A stretch of 64,000 nt of DNA from Fremontodendron californicum. Lineage: Eukaryota > Streptophyta > Magnoliopsida > Malvales > Malvaceae. The notes under the pieces were generated by a model that made no database searches, had not been told where the DNA came from, and saw only the letters and a program-made list of their open reading frames with translations. The stretch lies in the NCBI GenBank assembly GCA_030761205.1, contig JAULJL010000004.1, positions 35,622,172 through 35,686,171 on the forward strand, written 5' to 3'. How positions within the stretch are numbered: the first letter of the stretch is position 1; each line of letters opens with the position of its first letter. Below, one piece after another: positions 9,225 to 20,136 of this stretch. Position numbers and translations under genes: made by a program.

Positions 9225-9372
9225 AGGCGATATAACCAGCCAATAAGAATAAGATGCAAGGCGGTATAACCAGCCAATAAAAATATATATACTAAGCAAG
9301 GCGGTATAACCAGCCAATAAAAATATATATACTAAATTAGGCGGTATAACCAGCCAATAAAAATAAATATAC
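9225..9372 (-). repeat. four-copy motif containing AGGCGGTATAACCAGCC in U5 of element A
   Basis: Copies start at 9225 (one mismatch), 9259, 9299 and 9339, each followed by AATAAAAA/AATAAGAA-type filler. The same motif is present in two copies between PBS and gag in elements B (42444-42507) and D (about 63444-63500). Confidence 0.9.
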
Positions 9373-10230
9373 TTTTAAAAATAAGCAAACTAGAAAAGTA
9401 AGAAAACAAGTAAGAAGAATCAAAAATGAAAAATATGGTTAAGGTTTCATTCTCCACCACTAGACATCATTAAGAATCAATTTCAAATCTATCAATATCA
9501 ACCAACTATCAAAGTTAACAACCGTAGATAACAACAAGCTCTGTTATCCCAATCTTTCCTTAGTTTGTCGTTAAATAGAACAAGCTCTCTATTTAATCTC
9601 TAACCATCAAACAACCTAGAATAAGCTCTCTAGATTCAATTTAATGGCAGCTTTATGATGAGAAAGATAGGTTGATCTAAGCAACAAACACATAAGCTCG
9701 GATTGTTCAACTTAGGTTATGTTCCACTTTGCAATTATTGAAAACTTGACCATAATCATTAATCACAAATTGCCACTTATGAATAGGAAATCAAGACAAT
9801 TACACGGATCAAGACTCCTAAACTAGCAATAGATAATTATCAAGATCTATCTAGTTGTACACCTAAACAAATCAAGACAACATCATGAACAATTCTTGTC
9901 GAAGAACATAAGCAACTTTGATAGAAAATTAATGATAGATAGAATCTGAAAATCAATCACAAAACATGTCTACGGCTTTGAAATCACCCTTAACCAAATA
10001 GAAGTTTAGCCTAGCATAGGCATTATAAACATAAAATTAAATAGAATTTAAGAAGAAAATAAAAGAAAGAAAGAAGAAGAAGAAGAATATTAATTATCCA
10101 ACCTCTTGCTCTTTCTAAAGAAAAAGAAAACTAGAGAAAAGAAAGAAGAAGAAAACTTAGAGAATTTTGTTAAAATGGCTAATATCCTACCAATCTCCAA
10201 TATGATCCCTTACAATCATCCAAGGCCCTC

Positions 10231-10238
10231 TATTTATA
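10231..10238 (-). promoter_or_regulatory. LTR core promoter TATA box (element A)
   Basis: TATAAATA on the minus strand, in a block conserved in all four Athila LTRs of this family: 32992-32999, 43322-43329 and, on the plus strand, 62539-62546. Transcription would start about 30 bp downstream, near 10200. Confidence 0.75.
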
Positions 10239-10310
10239 CACATTTTGGAGGGCTAAATGACAAGAGATAAGCTTTACAAATTTCAAAGGTAGGTATATGA
10301 CGATTTTGAT

Positions 10311-10853
10311 CAGCCAACTTGATGGTCGATTTCGTCAATATTGGAGGCCTGATCTGATCACATGGTCTTCTAGAAAAAGGTTCCCCTATCAGTTACGGAA
10401 CCATAGCCGTTGGAATCAGCTCATTTGCTGATGTGGTTAAGCAGATATGGGCAAAATACGAAAACATGTCAGCACAGACGTCATTGCACAACAGCCACCT
10501 TAATGGTCGATTTCTTCAATATTGGAGGCCTGATCTGATCACATGGTCTTCTAGACAAAGGTTACCCTATCAGTTACGGAACCATAACCGTTGGAATCAG
10601 CTCATTTGATGATGTGGTTAAGCAGATATGGGCAAAATACGAAAACATGTCAGCACAGACGTCATTGCACATCAGCCACCTTGATGGTCGATTTCTTCAA
10701 TATTGGAGGCCTGATCTGATCACATGGTCTTCTAGACAAAGGTTACCCTATCAGTTACGGAACCATAGCCGTTGGAATCAGCTCATTTTCTGATGTGGAT
10801 AAGAAGATATGGGCATAATACGAAAACATGTCAGCACAGACGTCATTGCACAT
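10311..10853 (-). repeat. 181-bp tandem triplication in U3 of element A LTR
   Basis: The block beginning CAGCCAACTTGATGGTC starts at 10311, 10492, 10673 and, as a partial fourth copy, 10854, giving an exact period of 181. LTRs of B and D have one unit bounded by the same short direct repeat (33111 and about 33295), so unequal pairing of those short repeats can explain the expansion. Confidence 0.92.
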
Positions 10854-11206
10854 CAGCCAACTTGATGGTCAATTTCGCTAGGGAAAACGACTCCGTTTTA
10901 AGAAGTGTAAAACATCAAAAAGATAGATATGCCTCTTAGCTTTGCATGGCTACAAATTTCAGCCTTATTGCTTCAGTGAAACTCGAGATATAGCTGATAT
11001 GGTAAAAGGTGTCGGAACTGAAACTGAACTGGATTTGCCCTTAATTCTAGTAATCTGAAATCACTCAAAGAAACTTGTGAAAAACACCAAAATACATAAA
11101 AATATAAAAGATCATAAACACAATTAGACTAAACAATAATAACTCGTATTTGACACAAAACATTAATAAAACATAACTAAAAACTATATAATTATACGAG
11201 TTATCA

Positions 11207-13516
11207 TCCCCCAAATGTATGTCATGATGAATGAGCCATGAATGCAATTTGATGCATGTGAAGCCTAAACAATATGATGTATGGATATGTACAATGGAAA
11301 CATGCTGACCATATATGTGATAAATGCAATCACAATGCCAACATGTTGCAAACAAAGAATAAACAAATCAACACATGGATATATGCAATGACTGATCATG
11401 TGCATTTTAGCATGTTTCCCAATGAATGATCATATATCCTATGAATGCAACACGGTGTCAATTATGATACATGCAAACAATGAATGATTGATATAGAGTA
11501 TATACAAAGAAAATCATGCTAACCATGTGTGTCATGAATGCGACCTAATGCTAACATGATGTATGTAATAAGCAAATTAATGCATGAACATATACAAAGA
11601 AATCATGCTGACTATGTTTGTTATGAATGCAACCCAAAGTCAACATGATGCATGTAAAGAATAAGCAGATCAATGCATGGATATATACAATGAATGACCA
11701 TGTATGTTCCAAATGTATTTCCCAATGAATGATCATATACACTATGAATGCCACACAATGTCAATTATGATGCATGTGAAGAATAAATGACTGACACAGA
11801 GTATATACAAAGAAAGTCATGCTGGCCGTGTATGTCATGAACGCAACCTGACGCCAATATGACAAATTAATGCGTGAGCATATATGGAGAACTCATGATG
11901 ACTGTGTATGCCATGAATGCGACCTGATGTCAACATGATGCATGTAAAAAATAAGCAAATTAATGCATGGATATATATAGGAAAATCATTTTTGACTATG
12001 AATGCATGAATGCAACTTGATGCTACCATGATGCATATAGAGAAAGAATAAATTGATATATGGATATATACAGAAAAGTCATGCTGACTATGAATGCATG
12101 AATGCAACTTGATGCCAACATGATGCATGTAAAGAAAGAATAAATTGATATATGGATATATAGAGAAAAATCATGCTGACTATGAATGCATGAATGCAAC
12201 TTGATGCCAACATGATGCATGTAAAGAAAGAATAAATTGATACATAAGTATATACAAATAATGACCATGCATGTCATAAACATATCTTACAATGAATGAC
12301 CATGCATGCTATGACTATAACATGATGTCAAAATGATACATGCAAAAATAAATGAATTAACACAAAGGTATATACAAAGAAATCAATGATTACACGAAAT
12401 TGGTGGGACCTAAATCTTGGTTATTCAAAAATCTCATTATGCAAGATTTGCCTCCAATTTTTTTTTTTGATAAACCAATCACATCATTTTCAAAAGAATT
12501 TCAGGGTGGATCTTACTATGGTACAATATGCAAATGTTCATGTGACACTACCGGTTTTATGAAATCATCAAATTCAATTACCAACTGTTTATTGCAAAGA
12601 ATGAGATCAATAATACAACCAAAAATGTACATGCTCTATTTACACATGCATGAAATGTGCCACATGCAAAAATGCTTGAAAAATGATTTTTTCTTATAAA
12701 AAAACAGCTAATGAACATCTGCCCCAGCAATATCTGCTTATTTAGGCATCACGATGCCTTCGAGGCGGAGTATCACATTTATTACGGGCGATGTACGTAC
12801 ATCGTTGCCCGATCTACCACACTTATTCGGAGTGTAAAACAGGTAACAAAAAGTTTAGAAATGTCCTTCCCATGTGTTCCTATTTTCGGTATATCTAACG
12901 GAAATTCGGGATGGCTTCGCCTAGGTTCACTATATGAGGGTGAATCGGTTCTAAGGCCCCGAATTGTTCCTCACTTTCGCCGGTGAAGGCTAGTAAGGCA
13001 CCCCGATAAAAGCGGGTTCAATTCGTTAGAGTATATTTTCCTATGCCCGTACGGAGGATTATCACGAAGGCATTAGGTACTTTATACTCCGAAAGTGTTT
13101 CACTAGCCCATACGGAGGATCAATCACGAAGGCTTAGTTACTTTACTTCCACTTAAAAGGACGGAACCCGGGTAGAGGATTCATGTTATGCAAATGCACG
13201 TGTAGTGTGTGTGGAGAAACAAAACAAACATGTCACCACCTATTCTACAAACCTTATTCTAAATGTCCTAACAATTAAAACATTCAAGAATAGTGTAACG
13301 CATTAACCGACAAGCAGTTATAATATACAACCTTAAATAACTAGAGAACAAAAATAAAATGCATGCACATGAGTATGAACATATTTAAAAACATTTTATT
13401 ATTTTCAAAATTCTCCTTATTAAAAAAATGTGGGAATTAAAATTAAATACCAATTAAACCAACAAAACCGAGACTTTGATAACACACGACTAATTCTAGG
13501 CCTGACTCTCTTATAT
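11207..13516 (-). other. non-coding leader of element E1 with degenerate tandem repeats
   Basis: There is no convincing gene. From about 11380 to 12390 the sequence is made of degenerate repeats rich in ATGAATGCAAC and ATGATGCATGTAAAG blocks; three late units start at 12001, 12093 and 12184 (period 91-92). From about 12700 to 13300 it aligns loosely with the leader of element C, including 'GAGTAAGGCACCCC'-like and 'GTACTTTA' blocks. Short ORFs in this stretch have repetitive composition and look accidental. Confidence 0.7.
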
Positions 13517-13535
13517 GTCCCCAGTGGAGTCGCCA
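13517..13535 (-). other. primer-binding site of element E1
   Basis: The minus strand reads TGGCGACTCCACTGGGGAC, the PBS type of Ogre/Tat elements (tRNA-Arg). It is three bases inside the LTR edge and identical to the PBS of element C at 49240-49258. Confidence 0.85.
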
Positions 13536-14720
13536 AGCTGTCGCAACCTAAAAAAAATAACGACGTCTCATCGCAAGACTTTTATTATTCGTTAGGCGTG
13601 AGTTTTGAAAATAACCTTAAAAAAAGACATGGAGTCGCCACCAATCTTTTTTAGCTAGGTGTGATCGGCCACCTATTAAAACCGGTTTTATAAAAATATT
13701 TTAAAAATTAATTAAAACATTTTAAAAACCAATTTCAAGTCTGCGTTTTAAACCAGAGAAATCAAAGAAGCGGGTTCGGGAGTCGGTTACGTGTGGGGAA
13801 GGATTAGCACCCCCACAACGCCCGTATAAATCGGTACCTTATTAATCGTGTGTTATCTCAAGTCTCGGTAAAAAGTTGGTTTTAAATTTAGTATTTCAAG
13901 TTAATTCCCAATTTAAAAAAAATAATTCCATTTTTTTATTGAAAATGATCCGGAATTTATAAATTCAAAATTTTCCTATATTCCCCAACAAACGTGGCAA
14001 AATATAGAAATTTTTATTAGTCTTGGAAAACTTTCCGAATCATTCTCTTTTTTGAAAGAAAGATATTCCTTTATTAATGATAATTGATGATATTCCCTCC
14101 AGCAAACCCGGTAGAGAACTCATGAATTATTTTAACTCGGGAATATCTTTATATTTTTTTTTATTGAAAACCATTATCTTTTTTGAAAACATTTAAAAGA
14201 AATGAATATGTATATGCATGACATAAATAAAATGACATAGCAAAATCTAAATAATATAATACAACCTAAATGACATGACAAGTATGAATGGTATGGCATA
14301 TAATTTAAATGACATGGAATAAAATAATGCTATCATATAATGTGCATGAAAATAAAAATGCAATGCATGAAATGTATTTTTTCCTTTAATTAAGGAAATC
14401 CGTATATCTAACAAGATATCCGGCTACCTTAGGAAAATATGTCAAATTAAATATTCTAAAACCAAAATACTTTGTGATTGTTTGAAAACAATTTTGAGAA
14501 GCTTGAATAAGAAAATAAAAACTGGGCTAAAATTTTTTAAAATGGCTCTAATTTCCTAAGTTTAAAAAATCGAGACTTGGCTACCCTTAACCCGGGACTT
14601 GAAAAACCATTTTTAGAGTTTAAAAAGGCTTAGAAATTACCCTAAGTCAGTAGCTAACCCTCCTAATCAGCCCACTCTAAGTAAGTTAACCAAAACAGAA
14701 AATTGGTTTTTCTTTAAATT

Positions 14721-15371
14721 CAATTCTGACTCCACTAACCAGTTTTAATCCACGATTTTTTAACCTATTTTTAAAAATTTCAAAAATTCTGAAAAAATTA
14801 TTGGAGACTCAGGACATGTAAAAATACACGAGAAAAAATCGGCTTAATTTTCTGATCAAAGATGAATTCCCAGAAAAATCGGAGATGTACGTATTTTGGG
14901 TGGAAAAAAAAAAAACTGCTTTGTTTTTCTTTAAAATCAATTCTGACTCCACTGTCCAGTTTTAATCCACGATTTTTTATCCTATTTTTAAAAATTCCAA
15001 AAATTCTAAAAAAAATACTGGAGACTCAGGACATGTAAAACTACACGAAAACAAATCGGCTTAATTTTCTGATCAAAGATGAATTCTCAGAAAAATCATA
15101 GATGTACGAGTTTTTGGAGGAGAAAAAAAAACTGCTTTGTTTTTTCTTTAAATTCAATTCTGACTCAACTGTCCAGTTTTAATCCACGATTTACCCAATT
15201 TTTAAAACTTCCAAAAATTCTAAAAAAAATACTGGAGACTCAGGACATGTAAAACTACATGAAAACAAATCGGCTTAATTTTCTGATCAAAGATGAATTC
15301 CCAGAAAAATCATAGATGTACGAGTTTTTGGAGGAGAAAAAAAACTACTTTGCCAACACATTTTTGCTTTT
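14721..15371 (-). repeat. 217-bp tandem triplication inside E1 LTR
   Basis: CAATTCTGACTC recurs at 14721, 14938 and 15155, an exact period of 217 over three units that end near 15355-15371. The related LTR of E2 has only one equivalent block (about 23380-23600). Confidence 0.88.
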
Positions 15372-16400
15372 GATAAAATCATTTAAAAACCAAAGTAAAA
15401 ATATTTGAAACTCATAAAATGACTTGAAAGCAGTAGCTAAGACTCTTTGAAAGTTAGATAAAAATTGGCTAAATAAAAAAAATCACAAAGGTAGAGTAAT
15501 CAATTTGACAAACTTAATTTTCCACAAGTGTGCTCAAGAGAGCATGATCTTGAACCATTAATTGGCTCAAGTCATTATTCAAGTGGCATGAACATGAAAT
15601 GCATGAAACAATGCAGCAAACATAATGCATGAAATGCATGGATCTAAACCTAAATGTAAGGAAAATGCATGACACAAATAATATGGCCTAGACCTAACAT
15701 GAACTTGCATGACATTTAATGTAACCTAGACCTAAGACATGCATGGCATTTTCACAAACACAAGGCATGCTTAATTCAAAAATCCAACCAAATATCATGC
15801 AAATGCAAAAACCTAACAACTAGCATGACAAAAATACAACACACAATGCAAAACACATGGAGTAGCCAAATGGCCCCAAGCTTCAACAAGCATGGCATTT
15901 TCACAAACACTTGGTATGCTAGCATGAAAAACTAAGTCATAACACAAAAATCACACAAGCCTTTTCACAAACACCTAATATACCAAATCTAAAACATGCT
16001 CACTAAGATATAAAACAAGAATCATGCAAAGAATCACACAAGCATTTTCACAAACACTTAATATGCTAACTCTAAAACATGCTCAAATTTAAACAACATG
16101 AAAACAGAAAATTAAAAATGCAAAAACATGATATCTAAGACATAAATGGCAACAAACAAAGCAACCAAATTAAATATAACTTAAGAACATGAAATAACAT
16201 AATATTTAAAACATCAAAAATAAAGAAAATAGCATAAACAATATGATAAAATGAATCAAAAACAACAACTTAAAATAAATAATGTAGGCCATTTGGCCAT
16301 GGTGAGTTTATTGTAAAAACAAAATGTAAGAAAAATATACTTAAGAAAGGAAATGAAGGAAGAACAAGAAACATTATTTTAAAATGAAAACTCACCAAGT

Positions 16401-16580
16401 AGCTTTTGAACGGATTAAGCTATAAACCCTCAGAGTAGCTTTTGAACGGATTAAGCTACGAACCCTCAGAGTAGCTTTTGAACGGATTAAGCTACGAACC
16501 CTCAGAGTAGCTTTTGAACGGATTAAGCTACAAACCCTCAGAGTAGCTTTTGAACGGATTAAGCTACGAACCCTCAGAGT
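16401..16580. repeat. 36-bp tandem repeat, five copies, inside E1 LTR
   Basis: Units begin AGCTTTTGAACGGATTAAGC at 16401, 16437, 16473, 16509 and 16545. They are nearly identical, with no variable spacers. The array sits just downstream of U3/TATA in transcription-opposed order and is a minisatellite, not a CRISPR. Confidence 0.95.
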
Positions 16581-17240
16581 AAAACACTATGACTCACCAC
16601 CCGGATAATCCTAATACAAGTGTATAGAATATCTCACAAGGGGTAGTGGGTGATTTCAACCAAAGGCCAAGACTCCTTATTTATAAGGTGAGCACCTCAT
16701 TGGCTTGACATTACAAAGGGATGTGGGATTGGGACTTAGGCTCAAAAATGAAAATCTCTAACTTAACTCTTGATTTTTAATCACTTGATTGAAAAAATCC
16801 TAAGCTTCCTCCTTCCTTTGGGCTTGGGCAGGCCAGCACTTCTCTTTTCCAGCCCAGCTCTGATTTTTGCAAGGCCCAAAGAAGCCCTTTTCGGTTGCTT
16901 GGGTGAAACGACCATTTTGCCCCCCGGATGCAAAATAAATATCAAACGGACTCCAAATTCAATTTTTATTTTTTTAATGCTTCCAAAATAATAAAATATT
17001 GAGTTCTGGAAGTTTTCAAAATTATCCGAGTCCGTTTGCTATTTATTTGGATTTTTTCTTCCCAAAATATCCTTTTATGCCCCTACTTTTTACCATTTTT
17101 TAAACGAGCTCCAAATCAAGATTTTTCTTCACCAATCTCTTCAAAATAATTAAAAAGTGTGATCTGGAAGTTTTCATAATTTTTGGAGCTCATTTGGTAT
17201 TTTTTCGGGATTTATCGGCTTGAATTACTACATAGGAGGC

Positions 17241-17560
17241 CCGGGATTTGGCCATTTTGCAAACGAACTCGGAGTCAAGATTTTCTTTCTCCAATCTCTT
17301 CCAAATAATTTAAAAATGAGATTTGCCAAATTTCAGAATTTTCGGAGTCCATTTGCTATTTTTCCGGGATTTATCTTTTTGAATTACTGCATTAGAAGCC
17401 CGGGATTTGGCCATTTTGCAAACGAACTCGGAATCAAGATTTTCTTTCGCCAATCTCTTTCAAATGATTTAAGAATGAGATTGACAAATTTTTCAGAATT
17501 TTCGGAGTCCATTTGCTATTTTTCCCAAATTTTTCCAATTTTGCCCTTTAACCTCCGAAA
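17241..17560. repeat. about 160-bp repeat pair in E1 LTR (related copies in E2 LTR)
   Basis: CCGGGATTTGG recurs at 17241 and 17400 within longer similar blocks. The E2 LTR has the reverse-strand equivalent in several copies between about 20950 and 21400 (for example near 21053 and 21213). The array predates or recurs in the split of the two LTRs. Confidence 0.75.
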
Positions 17561-19309
17561 CCCGGTTTTGCTCAAAACAAGTCCGATTTTCAGATTTTCT
17601 TCAATCTGAGCCTTGCACCATCCTTTTTAATCATTCCTCATCCATTGGGGGCTTTGGTCTTACCAATTCGGGCCATTTCTGTGATTCTTCCCGATTTTAC
17701 CGAAATCCACTAAAAACTCTAATTCTCGGTTTTCTCCCGGATTGACTTTTCTTTCGGTTTTTCTTGCAAGTGACTTCTCCATTACCCGTAGTCAGTGCTT
17801 ATCTTTCATTTGGAACCTTCAATTTCGACCAGTTTGATCGTTTAAGCACTTTTCCCCAAATTTCTCGGATTAGGGTTTCTTTTCTACTGAATCTCCAAAT
17901 CCCAACTTCCGAACTCCATATCTTTCAATGTAGAACTCGGATTATCAAAATTCCTTCGCCATTTTTCAATTGAACTTAAAATCTTGATTTTGAAAGTGGG
18001 TTGACTTTTTCAGTAGTTGACTTTATGGGGTTGACTTTTTCGGTGTTGACTTTTTCGGGGTTGACTTTTTTTCAAGTTTGACTTTTTGTGCTCGCCCTCT
18101 TAAACTAAGTCTCGGAGTACCACCTGCAGGATGAAAACAGTTTTTTTATACTCGGAAACATCAATATAGGAAGAAAACATACCTGTTTAGTGGCCCGGAC
18201 AAAATTAGGTGTCTACATCACCCTTAAACACACTTTGGGCCTATTTATCCTTTCTTTTTAAACACGAACCTTGGCCTACATTACGTGCTTTAAAAGTCCA
18301 TTTTGATCAAGCGTGGATATTTAATTTAAAAGGTTTTTCTCAGAATTCATCTCATCTTTTGAATTGACATTTTTACCTTAGAAGCATTTATAATTCTCAG
18401 GTGCATGGTAAAATACAAGAAAAAAGAGAAAATGAAAAAATGAAAATAAAAAAAAGAATGTAAAAGGAGAGGTTTAAGTCGAAAACTCGCAAAGGGCGGC
18501 TTAATACCGAATGAGGGACACTTGAGTTGAAAACCCACAAAGGGTAGCTCAAGTACCGATTAAGGTTTGAATTAATGCTCCGTGTAAAGGGGGAGAAAAT
18601 TTTGAAAATTAGAGAAAAGGGGAAAAACTCAGTCTGACATAACTAAAAGCCGAGGGATTACCCAAGTAAATTGCTCATTCAAGAGAAATTTCAGATGAAT
18701 TAAAGAAGAGGGGTCCAAGATATTCCGCATCTGGGGCATCTACAATCTATAACTTTACATTTATCATTTTAAAACATTTGTTGCAATAAATCCTTGTTAT
18801 CCCTTTTATGACATTTACTTGTCTCATACTTTCTTTCATACATTTTTGCGATGCATTTTGATTGTTATTAAAATTGAATGATGATTAGTAAACATAAAAA
18901 TCTTTAAATAAAAGGATTTCAGAGTATTACTAAGGATTAGATTTAAATCTTAGAAAAGGTTTGGAAACCACTAATCCTGATGAAAAATTCACCTAGTAAA
19001 GGTAAACAGTGAATGTGTTAGAGACTCCGTTATGAAGTCAGAAAATTTGTGAATTTCAGAGAAGTCAGAAAATGGGAACTGTTTGACAATTTATCTTGAG
19101 TGAAAGTTTCCTCAAGTGGGGCATCAGTGAACAATTGAAAATTCCATCATGAAGTCAGATAATCTGTGAACCTCAAAGAAACCATGTATTAGAAATCATG
19201 ACACAATCATTTGACTGCATTCATCCTTAGGAAACATACAAGCATTTGCAAAGCATGTCATTCTCATCATTGCATTTAGCTAACATTGCAGGAATCAGGA
19301 AAACTTTGG

Positions 19310-19960
19310 CTTCCTCAAATCGAACTCGTTCTGCTTCTCAAATGAGTCGAGCAGCGAGACCACTGTCGAGGTATGTTCCTTTTGTTTTTTCAAGTTAAAT
19401 TTATTTTCCAAATGAATCAAACCCATGATCATTCTTAGTATTTTCCTCTTGTTTTTAAAATCGAACTCGTTCTGTTTCTCAAATGAGTCGAGCCCCGAGA
19501 CCATCGTCGAGGTATTTCTATTTGTTTTTAAAATCGAATTCATTTTGCTTCTCAAATGAGTCGAGCCCCGAGACCATCGTCGAGGTATTTCTTTTTGTTT
19601 TAAATAGAATTCATTTTGCTTCTCAAATGAGTCTAGCCCCGAGACCATCGTCGAGGTATTTCCATTTGTTTCTTAAATCAAACTCGTTCTGCTTCTCAAA
19701 TGAGTCGAGCCTCGAGACCATCGTCGAGGTATTTCCTTTTGTTTTAAAATCAAACTCGTTCTGCTTCTCAAATGAGTCAAATATTTTGTTTAAAATCGAA
19801 CTCGTTTCCTTAAGACGGGTCGAGCCTTGATTAGTCAGGAAAGTCAATTTAAGAACAAAATCATCAAAGTCTTTTCTTTTCTTGCAAATCGAACCAGTTT
19901 CTTAAGACGGGTCGAGCCTTGATTAGTCAGGGAACTCAATTTAAGGACAAAATCTTCAAT
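19310..19960 (+). repeat. tandem repeats in 3' region of E2 (about 72 bp, then about 93 bp)
   Basis: TCTCAAATGAGTCGAGC-type units start at 19336, 19477, 19550, 19621, 19694 and 19766 (period 71-73 after the first gap). A second unit, AAATCGAACTCGTTTCC..GGGTCGAGCC, occurs twice at 19793 and 19886 (period 93). Open reading frames of 115-117 codons on both strands here come from the repeat and are not credible genes. Confidence 0.9.
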
Positions 19961-20119
19961 TTACAGCTTTTTCCACACAAAAAAAAAAGAATGAAAAATG
20001 AAAAAAGAAAAAAGAAAAAAAATGGAAATGAATGAAAACCCATTTCCCTTTTCTTCACATGTGATTTCACTAACCGGACAAAATTAGTGTTTGTTTATCT
20101 TTGCGTGATTCTCAGCAAT

Positions 20120-20136
20120 AGCCAAAGAGGGGCAGC
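20120..20136 (+). other. polypurine tract of element E2
   Basis: AGCCAAAGAGGGGCAGC lies directly before the LTR start TGTAGACACC at 20137. Its position and purine content fit the plus-strand primer site, and it fixes E2's orientation as plus. Confidence 0.7.

Larger units (their letters stand above)
1..11206 (-). mobile_element. Athila-lineage LTR retrotransposon A (3' LTR outside window)
   Basis: Read on the minus strand the order is 5' LTR (9019-11206), PBS, one gag-pol ORF, a cysteine-rich ORF, a LOG-like ORF and a long 3' untranslated region that runs off the left edge. The protease-RT-RNase H-integrase order, the tRNA-Asp type PBS and the integrase C-terminal motifs place it in the Athila lineage of Ty3/gypsy. 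The LTR ends are TG...CA, matching the ends of elements B and D. The 3' region (1 to about 3405) and the U3 half of the LTR closely match element B, while gag-pol and U5 do not, so the element is a mosaic. Its right edge lies in the leader of Ogre-like element E1. The expected 5-bp target duplication (TCCCC at 11207-11211) cannot be checked because the other edge is missing. Confidence 0.9.
9019..11206 (-). repeat. 5' LTR of element A (2188 bp, chimeric)
   Basis: On the minus strand it begins TGATAACTCG at 11206 and ends ...GCATCA at 9019, next to the PBS. A TATA box (TATAAATA, plus coordinates 10231-10238) divides U3 (right) from R/U5 (left). From about 10118 to 11206 it aligns with the LTRs of B and D. 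From 9019 to about 10117 it does not. U3 also carries a 181-bp unit in three copies, and U5 carries four copies of a 26-40 bp motif that in B and D lies outside the LTR, in the leader. Confidence 0.88.
11207..18217 (-). mobile_element. Ogre/Tat-like LTR retrotransposon E1, 5' part (interrupted by element A)
   Basis: On the minus strand an LTR (13539-18217) is followed by a tRNA-Arg-type PBS and a long non-coding leader (11207-13516). The leader's proximal part resembles that of Ogre-like element C (about 48795-49080). Element A is inserted at 11206/11207, before any coding region, so the coding part lies beyond the window. The LTR terminus TGTAGACACC and the 4.7 kb LTR length fit the Ogre group. 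Confidence 0.8.
13539..18217 (-). repeat. 5' LTR of element E1 (4679 bp)
   Basis: On the minus strand it starts TGTAGACACCTAATTTTG at 18217 and ends ...GGTTGCGACA at 13539, beside the PBS. A TATA-like TTATAAATAA lies at about 16678-16690. The LTR holds three internal tandem arrays (217 bp x3, 36 bp x5, about 160 bp x2-3). It aligns along its length, in reverse, with the LTR of E2 (20137-25179), but with enough difference to mean separate insertions. Confidence 0.85.

Noticed and set aside
11551..12283. Several His/Ile-rich ORFs on the minus strand
   Set aside because: They are translations of degenerate tandem repeats in the E1 leader.
16401..16580. CRISPR-like array (36-bp repeats)
   Set aside because: Units are directly adjacent with no variable spacers, inside a plant LTR.
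19295..19847. Overlapping ORFs of 115-117 codons on both strands
   Set aside because: They are translations of the 72-bp tandem repeat in a 3' UTR.
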